Source: Neoarius graeffei
Taxonomy: Eukaryota; Chordata; Actinopteri; Siluriformes; Ariidae
Direction: 5' to 3'
Length of the DNA: 64,000 nt
Assembly: GCF_027579695.1 (NCBI RefSeq)
Contig: NC_083570.1
Location: 4,495,001-4,559,000 of the forward strand
Shown here: positions 52,597 to 63,698 of the stretch, piece after piece
How positions within the stretch are numbered: the first letter of the stretch is position 1
How the letters are laid out: each line of letters begins with the position of its first letter
The notes under the pieces: generated by a model
Told to the model about the DNA's origin: nothing
The model's input: the letters and a program-made list of their open reading frames with translations, nothing else
Databases searched by the model: none
Program-made: the position numbers and the translations under genes

Positions 52597-53049
52597 ATGG
52601 ATCCAGCGGAACTCACCCGTCTGAGAACGGCCATCCAGCAGCAAGGGACTCTCCTCGGGACCCATCAGCAAGACCTCCAGGACCTCGCCACCCTGTCCAA
52701 CTCACTCAACCTCCTCACCACACAAATGCAGCACTATCAAGCCATGCCTAACTCTGCCCAGCAGTCTCCAACTTCACCTCCTGCCACTGCCTTTTCCCAT
52801 GAGCCGAGACTCCCAGCGCCTCAGCCCTACGATGGAGAGCCAGGTATTTGTAGATTGTTCTTTTCTCAATGCTCATTGACCATGAAGCTGCAACCTCTGA
52901 CCTTCCCCACAGAACGCTCCCGAGTGGCATATATCATCACACTCCTCACTGGCAAGGCCAGGGAGTGGGGAACAGTGGTCTGGGACGCCGATGCTCCCTT
53001 CTGCTCCTGTTTCAAAGATTTCTCCAAAGAGATAAGTCTTCACCAAGGA
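52597..53049 (+). pseudogene. gag of gypsy element 3, 5' part
   Basis: The frame starts MDPAELTRLRTAIQQQGTLL, 16 nt past the LTR, with a Gln-rich helix, then LPAPQPYDGEPGICRLFFSQ and RVAYIITLLTGKAREWGTVV, the standard capsid phrases of this lineage. After FSKEI the frame runs into 24-bp repeats and the L2 insertion; capsid resumes at 56996. Confidence 0.85.
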
Positions 53050-53061
53050 CACACAGCCATC

Positions 53062-53180
53062 TGGGGCAGACTGCCAAGAGCCATCTGGGGCAGACTGCCA
53101 AGAACCATCTGGGGCAGACTGCCAAGAACCATCTGGGGCAGACTGCCAAGAACCATCTGGGGCAGACTGCCTAGGACATC
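53062..53180 (+). repeat. 24-bp tandem repeats in or next to gag
   Basis: Five units of CCATCTGGGGCAGACTGCCA plus AGAG/AGAA stand in a row. 24 bp keeps the frame, and one frame reads repeated SHLGQTAK, another IWGRLPRT. They lie exactly at the gag/L2 border; they may be an expansion in gag or the tandem 5' end of the L2. Confidence 0.9.
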
Positions 53181-53659
53181 AACAATCACACGGAGAATGT
53201 GAGCATGCGATTTTATCATGCGATTCCATCCAGATTGAGGACCTGACTAAAGATAATCATGTCAAGGCCGCATCATCCACATCTCGACCCCATGCAAGTA
53301 TCACAGAGACTATCAGGGAGACAGTCACCTCAGAGACAGTCATGGAGACACTTACAAAGACCTCACCAAAGTCTCGCTCTTCTGATTTTATTGTACCATC
53401 TCCATCTCCCCCTTGCATGGATTTCCCTAATAGTATGCAGAGACTGCTGCCAATAGCTACACTCTCTTTTTCCAGCCCAAATCTGTCACGACAAGCAGTG
53501 TATCCAGTTCATCAAAAATTAATCAACAGACTGAACTGTGTTCACCCAGGACTTTCAGCTGGCTACCAATCTTTTTCACCATCTAAAAGATACATGACAT
53601 ATCCAATTCTTTCACCGTCAAACCAAATGGACCATACAGAAAGTCTTGTATGATGTGCT

Positions 53660-54154
53660 GTGAGTCCCTGCATTGGGTGTAGTTTTGAAAACAAGCTGGG
53701 ACCCAGTATGTCTATGCCATTCTCTATTCCTGTGTTGATAAGAAATAGAAAACATAGAGCATATTTAACCCAGGGGGTAAACCAGTCTAGTCTCTTTCCT
53801 GTTTCAAAACAATATCAGAATGCCCAAGCGGATATTACTTCTAGACTTTCTGTAAAGCTAGCTCTTCTGAACGTTAGATCACTTTCAAACAAGTCATTTT
53901 TAATTAATGATCTTATCTGCAAACACAATCTTGATTTTTTGCTTCTAACTGAAACTTGGCTGGATCAAGCAAATAGTGCTACCACCCTTTTTGAAGCAGC
54001 TCCCCCAAATTTTAATTTCATGAGTGCTACCCGACATGGGAAAGGTGGAGGGATCGCAAATATATTCAAAGTCTCTTTTCAATGTAAACAATCCTCACTT
54101 GGTGATTTTACATCCTTTGAACACTTATGTGCACTTGTTACATGCTCTCCTAAC

Positions 54155-54196
<42 letters not shown>

Positions 54197-56691
54197 ATTT
54201 ACAGGCCTCCGAGACATTCAGCCAAAGTTTTTCTGGAAGAGTTTGGTGAACTGTTGTTAGTCATTTGCTTAGAGTTTGACTGTCTTATTATATCTGGGGA
54301 TTTTAACTTGCATGTAGATAATCCTGCAAACACTTATGCCAAAGAACTACTTGCACTTATTGACAACGTCAACCTATTACAACATGTACAGGGGCCGACC
54401 CACTCTCATGGTCATACCCTTAACCTCGTCATCACAAAGGATCTTACTGTTTCTACTACTGTTGTTGACCTGGCCTTATCTGATCATTTTTGTGTTTTCT
54501 CTGATGTTTCTATGTCTCCTCACATTCAGAACAGCTCAACGACTATGGGTAGGAGAGTCATAAACGACAACACATGTGTTCTCTTTGAGCAAGCTCTCTC
54601 TCGGATCTCAACCAAAATGTCAGACTCTGTAGATGACTTACTGGAAATTTTTAATTTAAATATGACCCAAATTATGGATGATATTGCTCCATTCAAAATT
54701 AAAAGAGTCAATGATGAGCAGAAAGCACCATGGAAGCAATACCCAGCTGTTAAACTGCTAAAGAGAGAATGTAGAAAGACTGAAAGAAAATGGCGCAAAT
54801 CTAACATTCACATCCATTATCAAATCCATAAAGAGATGCTTTGTAAATATAATTATGAAATTGGTAAAGCAAGACAGTCTTTCTTCTCCAACATCATCAA
54901 CAGGAATATGAACAATGCCCGTGTACTATTTTCAACAGTAGAGAAGCTAACTAATCCCCCACCACAATTAGCACCTGAACTTCTCTCAGTTAATAAATGC
55001 AATGAGTTTGCATCCTTCTTCAAAGGTAAAATTGATAAAATACGGCAGAATATTGCTCATAATATATCTCAGTTGCAAATAACTGAAAAACTGCAATCAC
55101 CAGTGACACAGACAGATAAGTTCAACACAATGTCAGAATTTTGTTTAATTGATTATGAGACTCTTGAAAAAACTGTACAAAATCTCAGTTCCTCAACATC
55201 TGAATTGGACATTCTGCCCACCAACTTTTTTAAGTCTGTTCTTCATCTTATAATTACAGATGTGCTTCAAATCATAAATACATCCCTAGAGACTGTCATT
55301 GTTCCTGTGTCCCTGAAAAAAGCCGTTGTAAAGCCCCTACTTAAAAAGAATAATCTGGATGCTTCAGTATTAAATAACTACAGGCCAATATAAAATCTAC
55401 CATTCATCAGGAAAATCCTTGAAAAAATTGTCTTCAATCAATTAACTGCCTTCTTGATATCAAACAGCTGTTTTGATAACTTTCAGTCAGGATTTCGTGC
55501 CAATCACAGCACTGAAACAGCGCTGATTAAAGTTATAAATTACATACATCTTAATACTGATGCAGGCAAAACATCGGTCCTGGTGTTACTGGACCTCAGT
55601 GCAGCTTTTGATACTGTTGATCACAACATACTGCTATATTGACTTGAACACTGGGTTGGGTTGACTGGTAAAGTTATCAATTGGTTAAAATCATACTTAA
55701 AAGATAGAAGCTTCTTTGTTACCATGGGAAATTGTTCCTCAACATCAATGTCCTTGACCTGTGGTGTCCCCCAGGGGTCGATCCTTGGACCATTACTATT
55801 CAACCTTTATATGCTCCCACTTGGGCAAATTATCAAGAACAATTCAATTTTGCATCACCGCTATGAAGATGACACCCAAATTTATTTTGCTCTATCACCT
55901 AATGATTATGCCCCCCTTGAATGTCTCTACCAGTGTATCAATCAAATCAACAACTGGATGTCACAAAATTTTCTTCAGGTGAACACAGATAGAACAGAAG
56001 TAATTCTATTTGGAAAAAAAGATGAAAGACTCAGGATTACCACTATTCTTGACACAAAGGGGATTAAAACAAAAGAAATGGTTAAAAATATTGGTGTTTT
56101 CATTGACAACAAGCTAAACTTTGACAGTCACATGAAAGCAATCACTAAAACAGCATTTTATCACCTAAAAAAATTTCCAAACTAAGAGGACTTGTGTCAA
56201 AAAATGATCAGGAAAAACTAATACATGCCTTCATCTCTAGTAGGGTTGATTACTGCAATGGCCTTTTCACAGGCCTGCCAAAAAAGACCATCAAACGACT
56301 TCAGCTGGTTCAAAATGCAGCAGCTAGGGTTCTCACACGAACAAAAAGAACAGAGAACATTACTCCAATTCTAAGGTCCCTTCACTGGCTTCCAGTAAGC
56401 TACAGAATTGACTTTAAAGCATTGCTGCTGGTGTACAAATCTCTAAATGGTACAGGGCCCAATTACCTCTCTGATATGTTGCAGCGGCCTAACCCAATCA
56501 GATCTACCAGATCGCAGCAGAAAAATTTACTGTTAAAACCTGTTGTTAAAACAAAGTGTGGTGAAGCAGCTTTTAGCTACTATGCAGTACAGCTATGGAA
56601 CCAACTGCCAGAGGACATCAAAAATGCTCCTGCTGTTGGCAGCTTCAAATCTAGGTTAAAGACCAAGCTGTTTTCAGATGCTTTCTTTTAA
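53660..56691 (+). pseudogene. L2-type endonuclease-reverse transcriptase, interrupted
   Basis: Frame 53660-55393 has the endonuclease (ALLNVRSLSNKSFLINDLIC, LLTETWLD, GGGIANIFK, LIISGDFNLHVD, SDHFCVFSDV) and the linker up to NNYRPI. After a TAA at 55391 come 55454-55642 ([33 protein letters not shown]), 55661-56185 (CGVPQGSILGPLLFNLYM; the catalytic box is YEDD instead of YADD near 55860-55875) and 56194-56691 (LQLVQNAAARVLTRTKR, the usual L2 C-terminus, ending SRLKTKLFSDAFF). A TTA microsatellite at 54157-54193 encodes about 13 leucines in the endonuclease. Stops and the altered box indicate inactivity. Confidence 0.9.
54157..54193. repeat. (TTA)n microsatellite inside the L2 ORF
   Basis: About 12 TTA/ATT units between SPN and TIYRPP codons; the run stays in frame and encodes poly-leucine. 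Confidence 0.95.
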
Positions 56692-56995
56692 ATTATTAAT
56701 ATTGTCATCTCTACATGTTTTAAACTCTTTACTTTTACAGTCTCTGCATGTTTTAAATTTTACTTAACTTTTATTCTATTTTATTCTACTGTTTTTTAAT
56801 TGAACTTTTATTTCATTTTATTATTTTATTTCTACTATTGTTTAATTCTTATTATTTTTCTTCCCCATTTATTTTATGCAATTTTATTTTCTATTGCTTA
56901 CTGTTTTGCTTTTACTTCTGTAAAGCACAATGAACTGCCACTGTGTATGAAATGTGCTATTTAAATAAACTTGCCTTGCATTGCCTTGCCTTATG

Positions 56996-57395
56996 GAGCT
57001 GTGGCAGGGGTCCCAGTCTGCCTCAGACTATGCCATCGAGTTCCAGACATTGGCGGCATCATGCGGTTGGAACAAGAATGCCCAGGTTGACACGTTCCTG
57101 CATGGCTTGTCTGACATCATTATGGATGAGCTGGTATCACGGGAACTGCTGTTGGACCTCTCCAGTCTCATGGACCTCGCCAACCACATCGACGTCCAGA
57201 TCCAGCAATGGAGGAGAGAGAAGACCCGCCCCAGCTTCACCTCCTCTCCACCTCCTGCCTTGTCTGTCGAACCTATGCAGGTAGACCAGGTATGAGTGTC
57301 AGTGGAGGAATGACAATGCTGGCGGGCAACAGGGTCCTGTTTCTACTGCAGTCAGCGAGGACACCTGCCAAGCCTGCCCGCTAAAAGGACAAGCT
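56996..57395 (+). pseudogene. gag of gypsy element 3, 3' part and CCHC remnant
   Basis: Capsid continues LWQGSQSASDYAIEFQTLAA, VDTFLHGLSDIIMDELVSRE and EPMQVDQV (to 57295). A frameshift/stop follows, and a damaged zinc knuckle reads CFYCSQRGHLPSLP (near 57340-57380), lacking the last cysteine. Confidence 0.82.
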
Positions 57396-57401
57396 CCACC
57401 A

Positions 57402-58320
57402 GTGAATCGAGGGGCCCTGGTGGGCAACACTTGGAACCATCCACTGGCTGATCGACCGTTACTCCCTGTCATCATTATCCATGATGACCAGCATCACCAT
57501 CTCCAGGCCTTTGTTGACTCGGGCAGACAAGAACCTAATCTGTTCTGCCACTGCCAAGTGTCTGGGAATCCTGCTACTTGCCCTCAACGCCCCTCTCACT
57601 GTCCTGACACTCAATGGCACCGGCTTGACCACCATCACCCACCTTACCGCCCCGCTCACCCTGAGGATTTCTGTTAACCACTCAGAGACCATCCAGCTCC
57701 ATGTCATGAACAACCCCCATGTACCCATCATCCTAGGATTACCCTGGTTAACGCTGCACAACCCTCACCTTAACTGGGCCCATAACACCATCCTAGGCTG
57801 GAGCCATTCCTGCCTAGCTTCCTGCCTGAACTCCACTCTGCCTCCCGCCAGACCACCGCAGCCTCCAGCCAGCGAGTTTCCCGACCTCTCTCATGTGCCT
57901 CCGGAATACCTGGACTGAAGACTTGTTTTCAGCAAGACCCAAGCAGTGTCCCTCCCTCCTCACAGACCCTATGACTGCGGAATCGACCTCCTGCCCGGGA
58001 CAGTGCCACCCAAAGGGCGACTCTACTCTCTGTCTCCCGTCGAAAGGCAAGCTATGGAGAAGTACATCTCTGAGTCTCTAGCAGCTGGGATCATCCACCC
58101 TTCTTCCTCCCCAGCAGAGGTGGGATTCTTCTTCATGGATAAGAAGGACAAGTCGCTCCACCCATGCATTGATTATCGAGGTCTCAACACCATCACAGTC
58201 AAGAACCGCTACCCACTACCGCTCATGACTATGGCCTTTGAACTACTCCAGGGAGCCAAGATATTCACCAAGGTGGACTTACGCAATGCCTATCATCTTG
58301 TCAGGATCAGGTAGGGGGAC
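57402..58320 (+). pseudogene. Gypsy element 3: protease and reverse transcriptase N-terminal part
   Basis: The protease starts near 57460 (LLPVIIIHDDQHHHLQAFVD, SG near 57515) and frameshifts into the 57481-57918 frame (VPIILGLPWLTLHNPHLNWA). Reverse transcriptase begins in 57946-58314 ([76 protein letters not shown]) and ends at a TAG at 58312-58314 where family members have a sense codon before DDWKMAF. Confidence 0.87.
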
Positions 58321-58329
58321 GATTGGAAG

Positions 58330-59790
58330 ATGGCCTTCAACACCACCACTGGCCACTATGAGTACCTCATGGTCCCTTTCGGCCTGACCAACGTGCCCGC
58401 AGTCTTCCAGGCACTCGTCAACGACGTCCTGAGGGACTTTCTCAACATCTTCATTTTCGTGTACCTGGATGACATCCTGATCTTCTCTCGCTCCCTGGAG
58501 GAACATCGGGGCCACGTCCGGCAGGTCCTCCAGCGCCTGCTAGAAAATAAGCTATATGTCAAGGTGGAGAAAAGCAAATTTCACCAAAGTTCTGTCTCAT
58601 TTCTGGGGTTCATCATCTCCCCATCGAGGATCGAGATGGACCCCCTCAAGCTTGAGGCAGTCGCTGACTGGCCCACCCCATCCTCACGACGAGAGCTCCA
58701 GCATTTCTTGGGATTCGCCAATTTCTACAGGCACTTTATCGACAACTTCAGGACAGTGGCTGGACATCTCACAGCTTTAACCTTGAATAAGACCTCATTC
58801 AAGTGGGGGGAGGAAGCGGAGAGAGCCTTCTCCATGCTCAAGCACAAGTTCACCACAGCACCCATTCTCACCATACCCGATCCCACAAAACAGTTTATCA
58901 TGGAGGTCAATGCTTCCGAGTCTGGGGTTGGAGCCATCCTCTCCCAGAGGGTCAATGATAACAAGGTCCACCACTGCTGCTTCTTCTCTCACTGGCTGTC
59001 CCCTGCTGAACAAAATTACAACATCGGCAACAGAGAGCTGTTAGCCATCAAGCTAGCCTTAGAGGAGTGGAGGCACTGGCTTGAGGGTTCGGATCTCCAC
59101 TTCCTCATCTGGACTGACCACAAGAATCTGGAATACCTCAAATCCGCCAAACGCCTTAACTCACGGCAAGCCCGATGGTCTCTCTTCTTCTCCCATTTCC
59201 AATTCACGCTCTCCTACCGCCCAGGCTCCAAGAATGGCAAACCCGACGCCCTGTCCAGGATATTCTCTGCCTGCCAGGAGGAGTCTAGCATGCCTGAAAC
59301 TATCCTCCCTCCACGCTGTCTGGTGGGGGCCACCCTACTTGAGGTAGAGACATTGGTGCAGAAGACCCTGGAGCAGGACCCCGGAGAAGGTAACTCAAGC
59401 AACATACCACCTAACCATCTGCTTGTTCCCTGTTCTGTGCAAACCCAGGTGCTGCAGTGGGGTCATGGCTCCAAGTTGGCTTGTCATCCGGGAGCTGCTC
59501 GAACCCTGGCACTCATCCAACACTGCTTCTGGTGGCCATCCATCAAGGAAGATGTCCAGGAGTTTGTGGCAGCCTGCGACACATGTGCCCAGAACAAGAC
59601 AGCCAATCGACCCCCTGCTGGCTTGCTAAGACCCCTCCTGATTCCTCATCGACCCTGGTCTCACATCGCCCTGGACTTCGTCACAGGACTCCCCAACTCA
59701 GTTGGCAACACATGCATCCTCACAGTTATTGACCGGTTCTCCAAGACAGTCCATTTCATCCCTCTGCCCATGCTTCCCACAGCTAAATAA
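58330..59790 (+). pseudogene. Gypsy element 3: reverse transcriptase core, RNase H, integrase first half
   Basis: A 486-codon frame starting just after the stop. Reverse transcriptase: [18 protein letters not shown], the catalytic YLDD at 58462-58473, [12 protein letters not shown]. RNase [53 protein letters not shown]. Integrase: [38 protein letters not shown], the first Asp in [25 protein letters not shown], ending at a TAA at 59788. Confidence 0.9.
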
Positions 59791-60740
59791 ACCGCTGAAT
59801 TACTCATCCTTCATGTTTTCTGCCTACATGGACTCCCCACTAACATCATTTCTGACTGGGGTCCTCAGTTTACTGCGCAATTCTGGAGGGCCTTCTGCAA
59901 ACTCATCGGGGCCTCCTGTAGCCTCTCCTCAGGGTTCCATCCTCAATCCAATGGCCAGGCAGAACGGGCGAATCAAGCTTTGGAGGTGGCACTCAGGTGC
60001 ATGATGTCCAGGGATGCCGCTTCTTGGAGTAAGTACTTACCTTGGGTCGAGTATGCTCACAACACTCTCCCTTCATCTGCCACAGGCCTCTCACCCTTCC
60101 AGTGCTCCCTAGGTTACCAACCACCACTCTTCCCCAACCAAGAGGAGGAGGTCACCGTACCCTCAGCCTAGACCTTCATATGCCACTGCAGGAGGATGTG
60201 GGCATTGGCTCGGAGAAGACTCATTCGCTCCACCATAGCATCCAAGAAGCAGGCCGACAAACACCGCTCTAAGGCACCCACTTACTGGGTGGGGCAGTGA
60301 GTCATGCTCTCCACATGCCATCTGCCACTCAGAACCGTCTCCTGCAAGCTGGGGCCCAGATACCTAGGACCCTTCCTCATCAGCAAAGTAATCAATCCAT
60401 GTTCTGTCAGACTGGCATGACCACTTACCATGTGACTTATTCACCCCATTTTCCATGTGTCACAGCTTAAACCTCTGGTCTCTAGTTCTTTGTTCCCACC
60501 CTCCAAACCCCCTCTTCTCAGGCTGATTGATGATGGCGAAGCCTAGACAGTAAAAAAGCTACTGAAGGTGTGGCGGCGAGGCAGAGGACTCCAGTATCTG
60601 GTGGACTGGGAGGGTTACGGTCCCAAGGAGAGAAGTTGGGTCCCCACCAGGTTCATCTTGGACCCAACCCTCATCTCTGACTTCCACCGGCAACACCCCG
60701 ACGCTCTTCCTAAAGCACCTGGAGGTGCTCGTTGAAGGGG
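59791..60740 (+). pseudogene. Gypsy element 3: integrase second half and chromodomain
   Basis: Reading continues across frames: the core after the stop includes [18 protein letters not shown] with the second aspartate (near 59850, SDWG instead of SDRG), then [16 protein letters not shown] with the catalytic Glu (59950-60000) and [20 protein letters not shown] (to 60170). After further damage a chromodomain is visible at about 60550-60735 ([35 protein letters not shown]). Chromodomains guide integration of chromoviruses to chromatin. Confidence 0.85.
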
Positions 60741-60746
60741 GGTTAC

Positions 60747-61283
60747 TGTCATGCTCCGCTCCGGACATGCACTCCAGAGATTATGAATCTTTCACGCAAG
60801 CACCGATCTGAATCCAGAACGGGAATTCCTTCATGCCTGCATTCACTTCCTGGTTTTCTCTGCTGTTATAAAAACACCGTTCTCAGACAGGAACTTTGCC
60901 AGAACATCTTGCTTTGCTTCTCGCCATTTCTGTGCCTCTGTTATGTTTCAAGGTTGTTTGCTCAGGCTCATTTTTCTAGTTCATGGTTTTTGCACTCAGG
61001 GTTTATTTCAAAGGGTTTATTCTAGTTCAGGTTTTTTTGCATAAGGGTTTTTTCTTGTTTGTTTGTTTTTTTTTGTCCTAGCATTTTTGTCCTTGCTTGT
61101 TTTGTGTTTTTGTCTTATTTTCTGTCTCTTGTTATCTGGATTATTTTTGCCATTTGTTTTTGTCCCATTTGTTTACCCTTGTGCCATGCCCTTTTCCCTG
61201 GATTAAATCTCTCTATTTGTTTGATTACTGTCTGTGTTCTGCTTGTGGATCCTTATCCCACCACACCTCCATGACCCCTAACA
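60747..61283 (+). repeat. 3' LTR of gypsy element 3
   Basis: 537 bp, preceded by a polypurine tract GAAGGGGGGTTAC (60734-60746). It carries an extra AAAGGGTTTATT-type segment compared with the 5' LTR. TRIM intron sequence resumes right after it (CACAAGATTTAAAGCTCAT). Confidence 0.9.
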
Positions 61284-61394
61284 CACAAGATTTAAAGCTC
61301 ATCGATCATTCCCTCTCTTACTGGGACTGTAAATGACTTGTTGTCCATGTTGTGAGTGTTTCTAGGAGCAGCTCTGTCTCTGCTCACTGCACAC

Positions 61395-61490
61395 CTTTAT
61401 AGAGTTCACAGCCTTTTTCAGCTCCTGCACCTTCTTCTGCTTCTCCTGGATTCTCTGCTGGGATTTCATCTGCTCCTCCTTTAACTCACT
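61395..61490 (-). CDS. TRIM gene C, exon 2 (coiled coil)
   Basis: The 96-nt exon encodes LKEEQMKSQQRIQEKQKKVQ and ELKKAVNSIK, flanked by a TCCTCAG acceptor and a GTGTGC donor (gene B has GTGAGC). It is separated from exon 3 by gypsy element 3, so intron 2 grew from about 140 bp to 9.4 kb. Exon 1 is not found between here and 64000; intron 1 starts like that of gene B (to about 61610) and then holds gypsy element 4. Whether the gene is still complete depends on sequence outside the window. Confidence 0.9.
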
Positions 61491-61499
61491 CTGAGGACA

Positions 61500-61639
61500 A
61501 ATAAAATACATTCAGCTTTTTATACAGTACGAGCGAACTGGTTCCATATTAATGTCAGTTCAAAGTACATTCATATTTCTTCGAGCTGTGAATGTTATGT
61601 ACTGTGTGTGTGTTTTTTTTTATTTTCTGGGGGTTTTTT
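61500..61639. other. Start of TRIM-C intron 1
   Basis: The sequence follows intron 1 of gene B (12070-12185) up to TACTGTGTGTGTG, then a T-rich run at about 61613-61640 leads into gypsy element 4. Confidence 0.7.
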
Positions 61640-61826
61640 TGTGGCAGTGTGGGTGTGGTCAAGCACCAGTTTGTGAATAGAGGGTGGGGCCAGGGAAGGT
61701 GAGTGACAAAGTGATCGCACCTGTTGGTAACTGATGTGTGGGTGTCTGTTTTGCAGGAATGACAGTCATGAAAAAGAGGGGGGGAGTGAAGAGGTGGTCG
61801 TCTCCAGACTGGAGAACATGTGTATA

Positions 61827-63436
61827 TAGTGGTGCTTGAAAGTTTGTGAACCTTTTAGAATTTTCTATATTTCTGCATAAATATGACCTAAAACATCATC
61901 AGATTTTCACACAAGTCCTACAAGTAGATAAAGAGAACGCAGTTAAACAAATGAGACAAAAATATTATACTTGGTCATTTATTTATTGAGGAAAATGATC
62001 CAATATTACATATCTGTGAGTGGCAAAAGTATGTGAACCTCTAGGATTAGCAGTTAATTTGAAGGTGAAATTAGAGTCAGGTGTTTTCAATCAATGGGAC
62101 GACAATCAGGTGAGAGTGGGCACCCTGTTTTATTTAAAGAACAGGGATCTATCAAAGTCTGATCTTCACAACACATGTTTGTGGAAGTGTATCATGGCAC
62201 GAACAAAGGAGATTTCTGAGGACCTCAGGAAAAGCATTGTTGATGCTCATCAGGCTGGAAAAGGTTAAAAAAACATCTCTAAAGAGTTTGGACTCCACCA
62301 ATCCACAGTCAGGCAGATTGTGTACAAATGAAGGAAATTCAAGACCATTGTTACCCTCCCCAGGAGTGGTCGACCAACAAAGATCACTCCGAGAGCAAGG
62401 CGTGTAATAGTCAGCAAGGTCACAAAGGACCCCAGGGTAACTTCTAAGCAACTGAAGGCCTCTCTCACATTGGCTAATGTTAATGTTCATGAGTCCACCA
62501 TCAGGAGAACACTGAACAACAATGGTGTGCATGGCAGGGTTGGAAGGAGAAAGCCACTGCTCTCCAAAAAGAACACTGCTGCTCATCTGCAGTTTGCTAA
62601 AGATCACATGGACAAGCCAGAAGGCTATTGGAAAAATGTTTTGTGAACGGATGAGACCAAAATAGAACTTTTTGGTTTAAATGAGAAGCGTTATGGTTGG
62701 AGAAAGGAAAACACTGCATTCCAGCATAAGAACCTTATCCCATCTGTGAAACATGGTGGTGGTAGTATCATGGTTTGGGCCTGTTTTGCTGCATCTGGGC
62801 CAGGATGGCTTGCCATCATTGATGGAACAATGAATTCTGAATTATACCAGCGAATTCTAAAGGAAAATGTCAGGACATCTGTCCATGAACTAAATCTCAA
62901 GAGAAGGTGGGTCATGCAGCAAGACAACGACCCTAAGCACACAAGGCGCTCTACCAAAGAATGGTTAAAGAAGAATAAAGTTAATGTTTTGGAATGGCCA
63001 AGTCAAAGCCCTGACCTTAATCCAATGGAAATGTTGTGGAAGGACCTGAAGTGAGCAGTTCATGTGAGGAAACCCACCAACATCCCAGAGTTGAAGCTGT
63101 TCTGTACGGAGGAATGGGCTAAAATTCCTCCAAGCTGGTGTGCAAGACTGATCAACAGTTACCGGAAATGTTTAGCTGCAGTTATTGCTGCAGAAGGGGG
63201 TCACACCAGATACTGAAAGCAAAGGTTCACATACTTTTGCCACTCACAGATATGTAATATTGGATCATTTTCCTCAATAAATAAATGACCAAGTATAATA
63301 TTTTTGTCTCATTTGTTTAACTGGGTTCTCTTTATCTACTTTTAGGACTTGTGTGAAAATCTGATGATGTTTTAGGTCCTATTTATGCAGAAATATAGAA
63401 AATTCTAAAGGGTTCACAAACTTTCAAGCACCACTG
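61827..63436 (+). mobile_element. Tc1-like transposon, full length
   Basis: A 1610-bp element with inverted repeats (CAGTGGTGCTTGAAAGTTTG; the left copy starts TAGTGG, a C-to-T change) and TA at each side (61825-61826, 63437-63438). Same family as 36455-38642. Inserted in the LTR of gypsy element 4. Confidence 0.95.
62194..63216 (+). pseudogene. Tc1-like transposase with four stops
   Basis: The protein begins MARTKEISEDLRKSIVDAHQ (62194), has helix-turn-helix regions (KEFGLHQSTVRQIV, RRVIVSKVTKDPRVTSKQLK), the catalytic residues in TDETKIELF, MQQDNDPKHTRRS and SPDLNPMEMLWKDLK (D, D, E kept), and ends GGHTRY followed by TGA at 63214-63216. Stops occur near 62266, 62327, 62642 and 63051, each one substitution from a sense codon, so it is a recent but inactive copy of a protein of about 340 residues. 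Confidence 0.93.
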
Positions 63437-63698
63437 TATGTGTGACAAGACGTAATGTTAAAGCTGAAAAGCCAAACTGACAAACAAGAGACTGTGTTAA
63501 ACACCATTTCCTGCCTGTCTCCACTTCAGTATTCCACCCACCTCAGGGACATATGACAGTGGTGCCGAAAGCCAGGAATACTGAAGGTAACCACCAGTGG
63601 AGTCCTCCCCACTCAAGAATGTCACCTATACCCTTGCTGCCACCCAAGAAAGCCAGTACCAAGCCCTGATCACCCTCTGCAAGGAGCAAGAACACCAC

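Larger units (their letters stand above)
53181..56995 (+). mobile_element. L2-type LINE inserted in gag of gypsy element 3
   Basis: A near full-length non-LTR element: a 5' region with no clear ORF1 (53181-53655), an endonuclease-reverse transcriptase ORF in pieces, and a 3' end with CTTGCCTTGCATTGCCTTGC, the (TTGCC)n-like tail of fish L2 elements. Gag of the host element resumes directly after it (ELWQGSQSASDYAIEF). Confidence 0.9.
52069..61283 (+). mobile_element. Gypsy element 3: chromodomain Ty3/gypsy (chromovirus-like), split by an L2 LINE
   Basis: A 9.2-kb block with LTRs starting TGTCATGCTCC and ending CCCCTAACA, inserted into the CA repeat of TRIM-C intron 2 (compare gene B near 11842-11861). 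Order is gag, CCHC, protease, reverse transcriptase, RNase H, integrase, chromodomain, like the sushi-type chromoviruses of fish. A 3.8-kb L2-type LINE interrupts gag. It is antisense to the TRIM gene. A clean target duplication is hard to see in the CA repeat. Stops lie in reverse transcriptase and integrase. Confidence 0.92.
61640..63698 (+). mobile_element. Gypsy element 4: 5' LTR and gag start, Gmr1-like family member
   Basis: The LTR begins TGTGGCAGTGTGGGTGTGG at 61640 and ends GGGACATATGACA at 63558, split by a Tc1 (61827-63436); without it the LTR is about 310 bp, as in element 1. The primer binding site TGGTGCCGAAAGCCAGG follows at 63560. From about 63597 the sequence parallels the start of the element 1 gag (GGAGTCCTCCCC, then ...CTTGCTGCCACCCAAGAAAG and CCAGTACCAAGCCCTGATCA). 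It is cut at 63698 by another Tc1 piece. It lies in intron 1 of TRIM-C, antisense. Confidence 0.85.

Noticed and set aside
53062-53180. CRISPR-like array
   Set aside because: Units are contiguous with no spacers and the window is eukaryotic; this is a simple tandem repeat.
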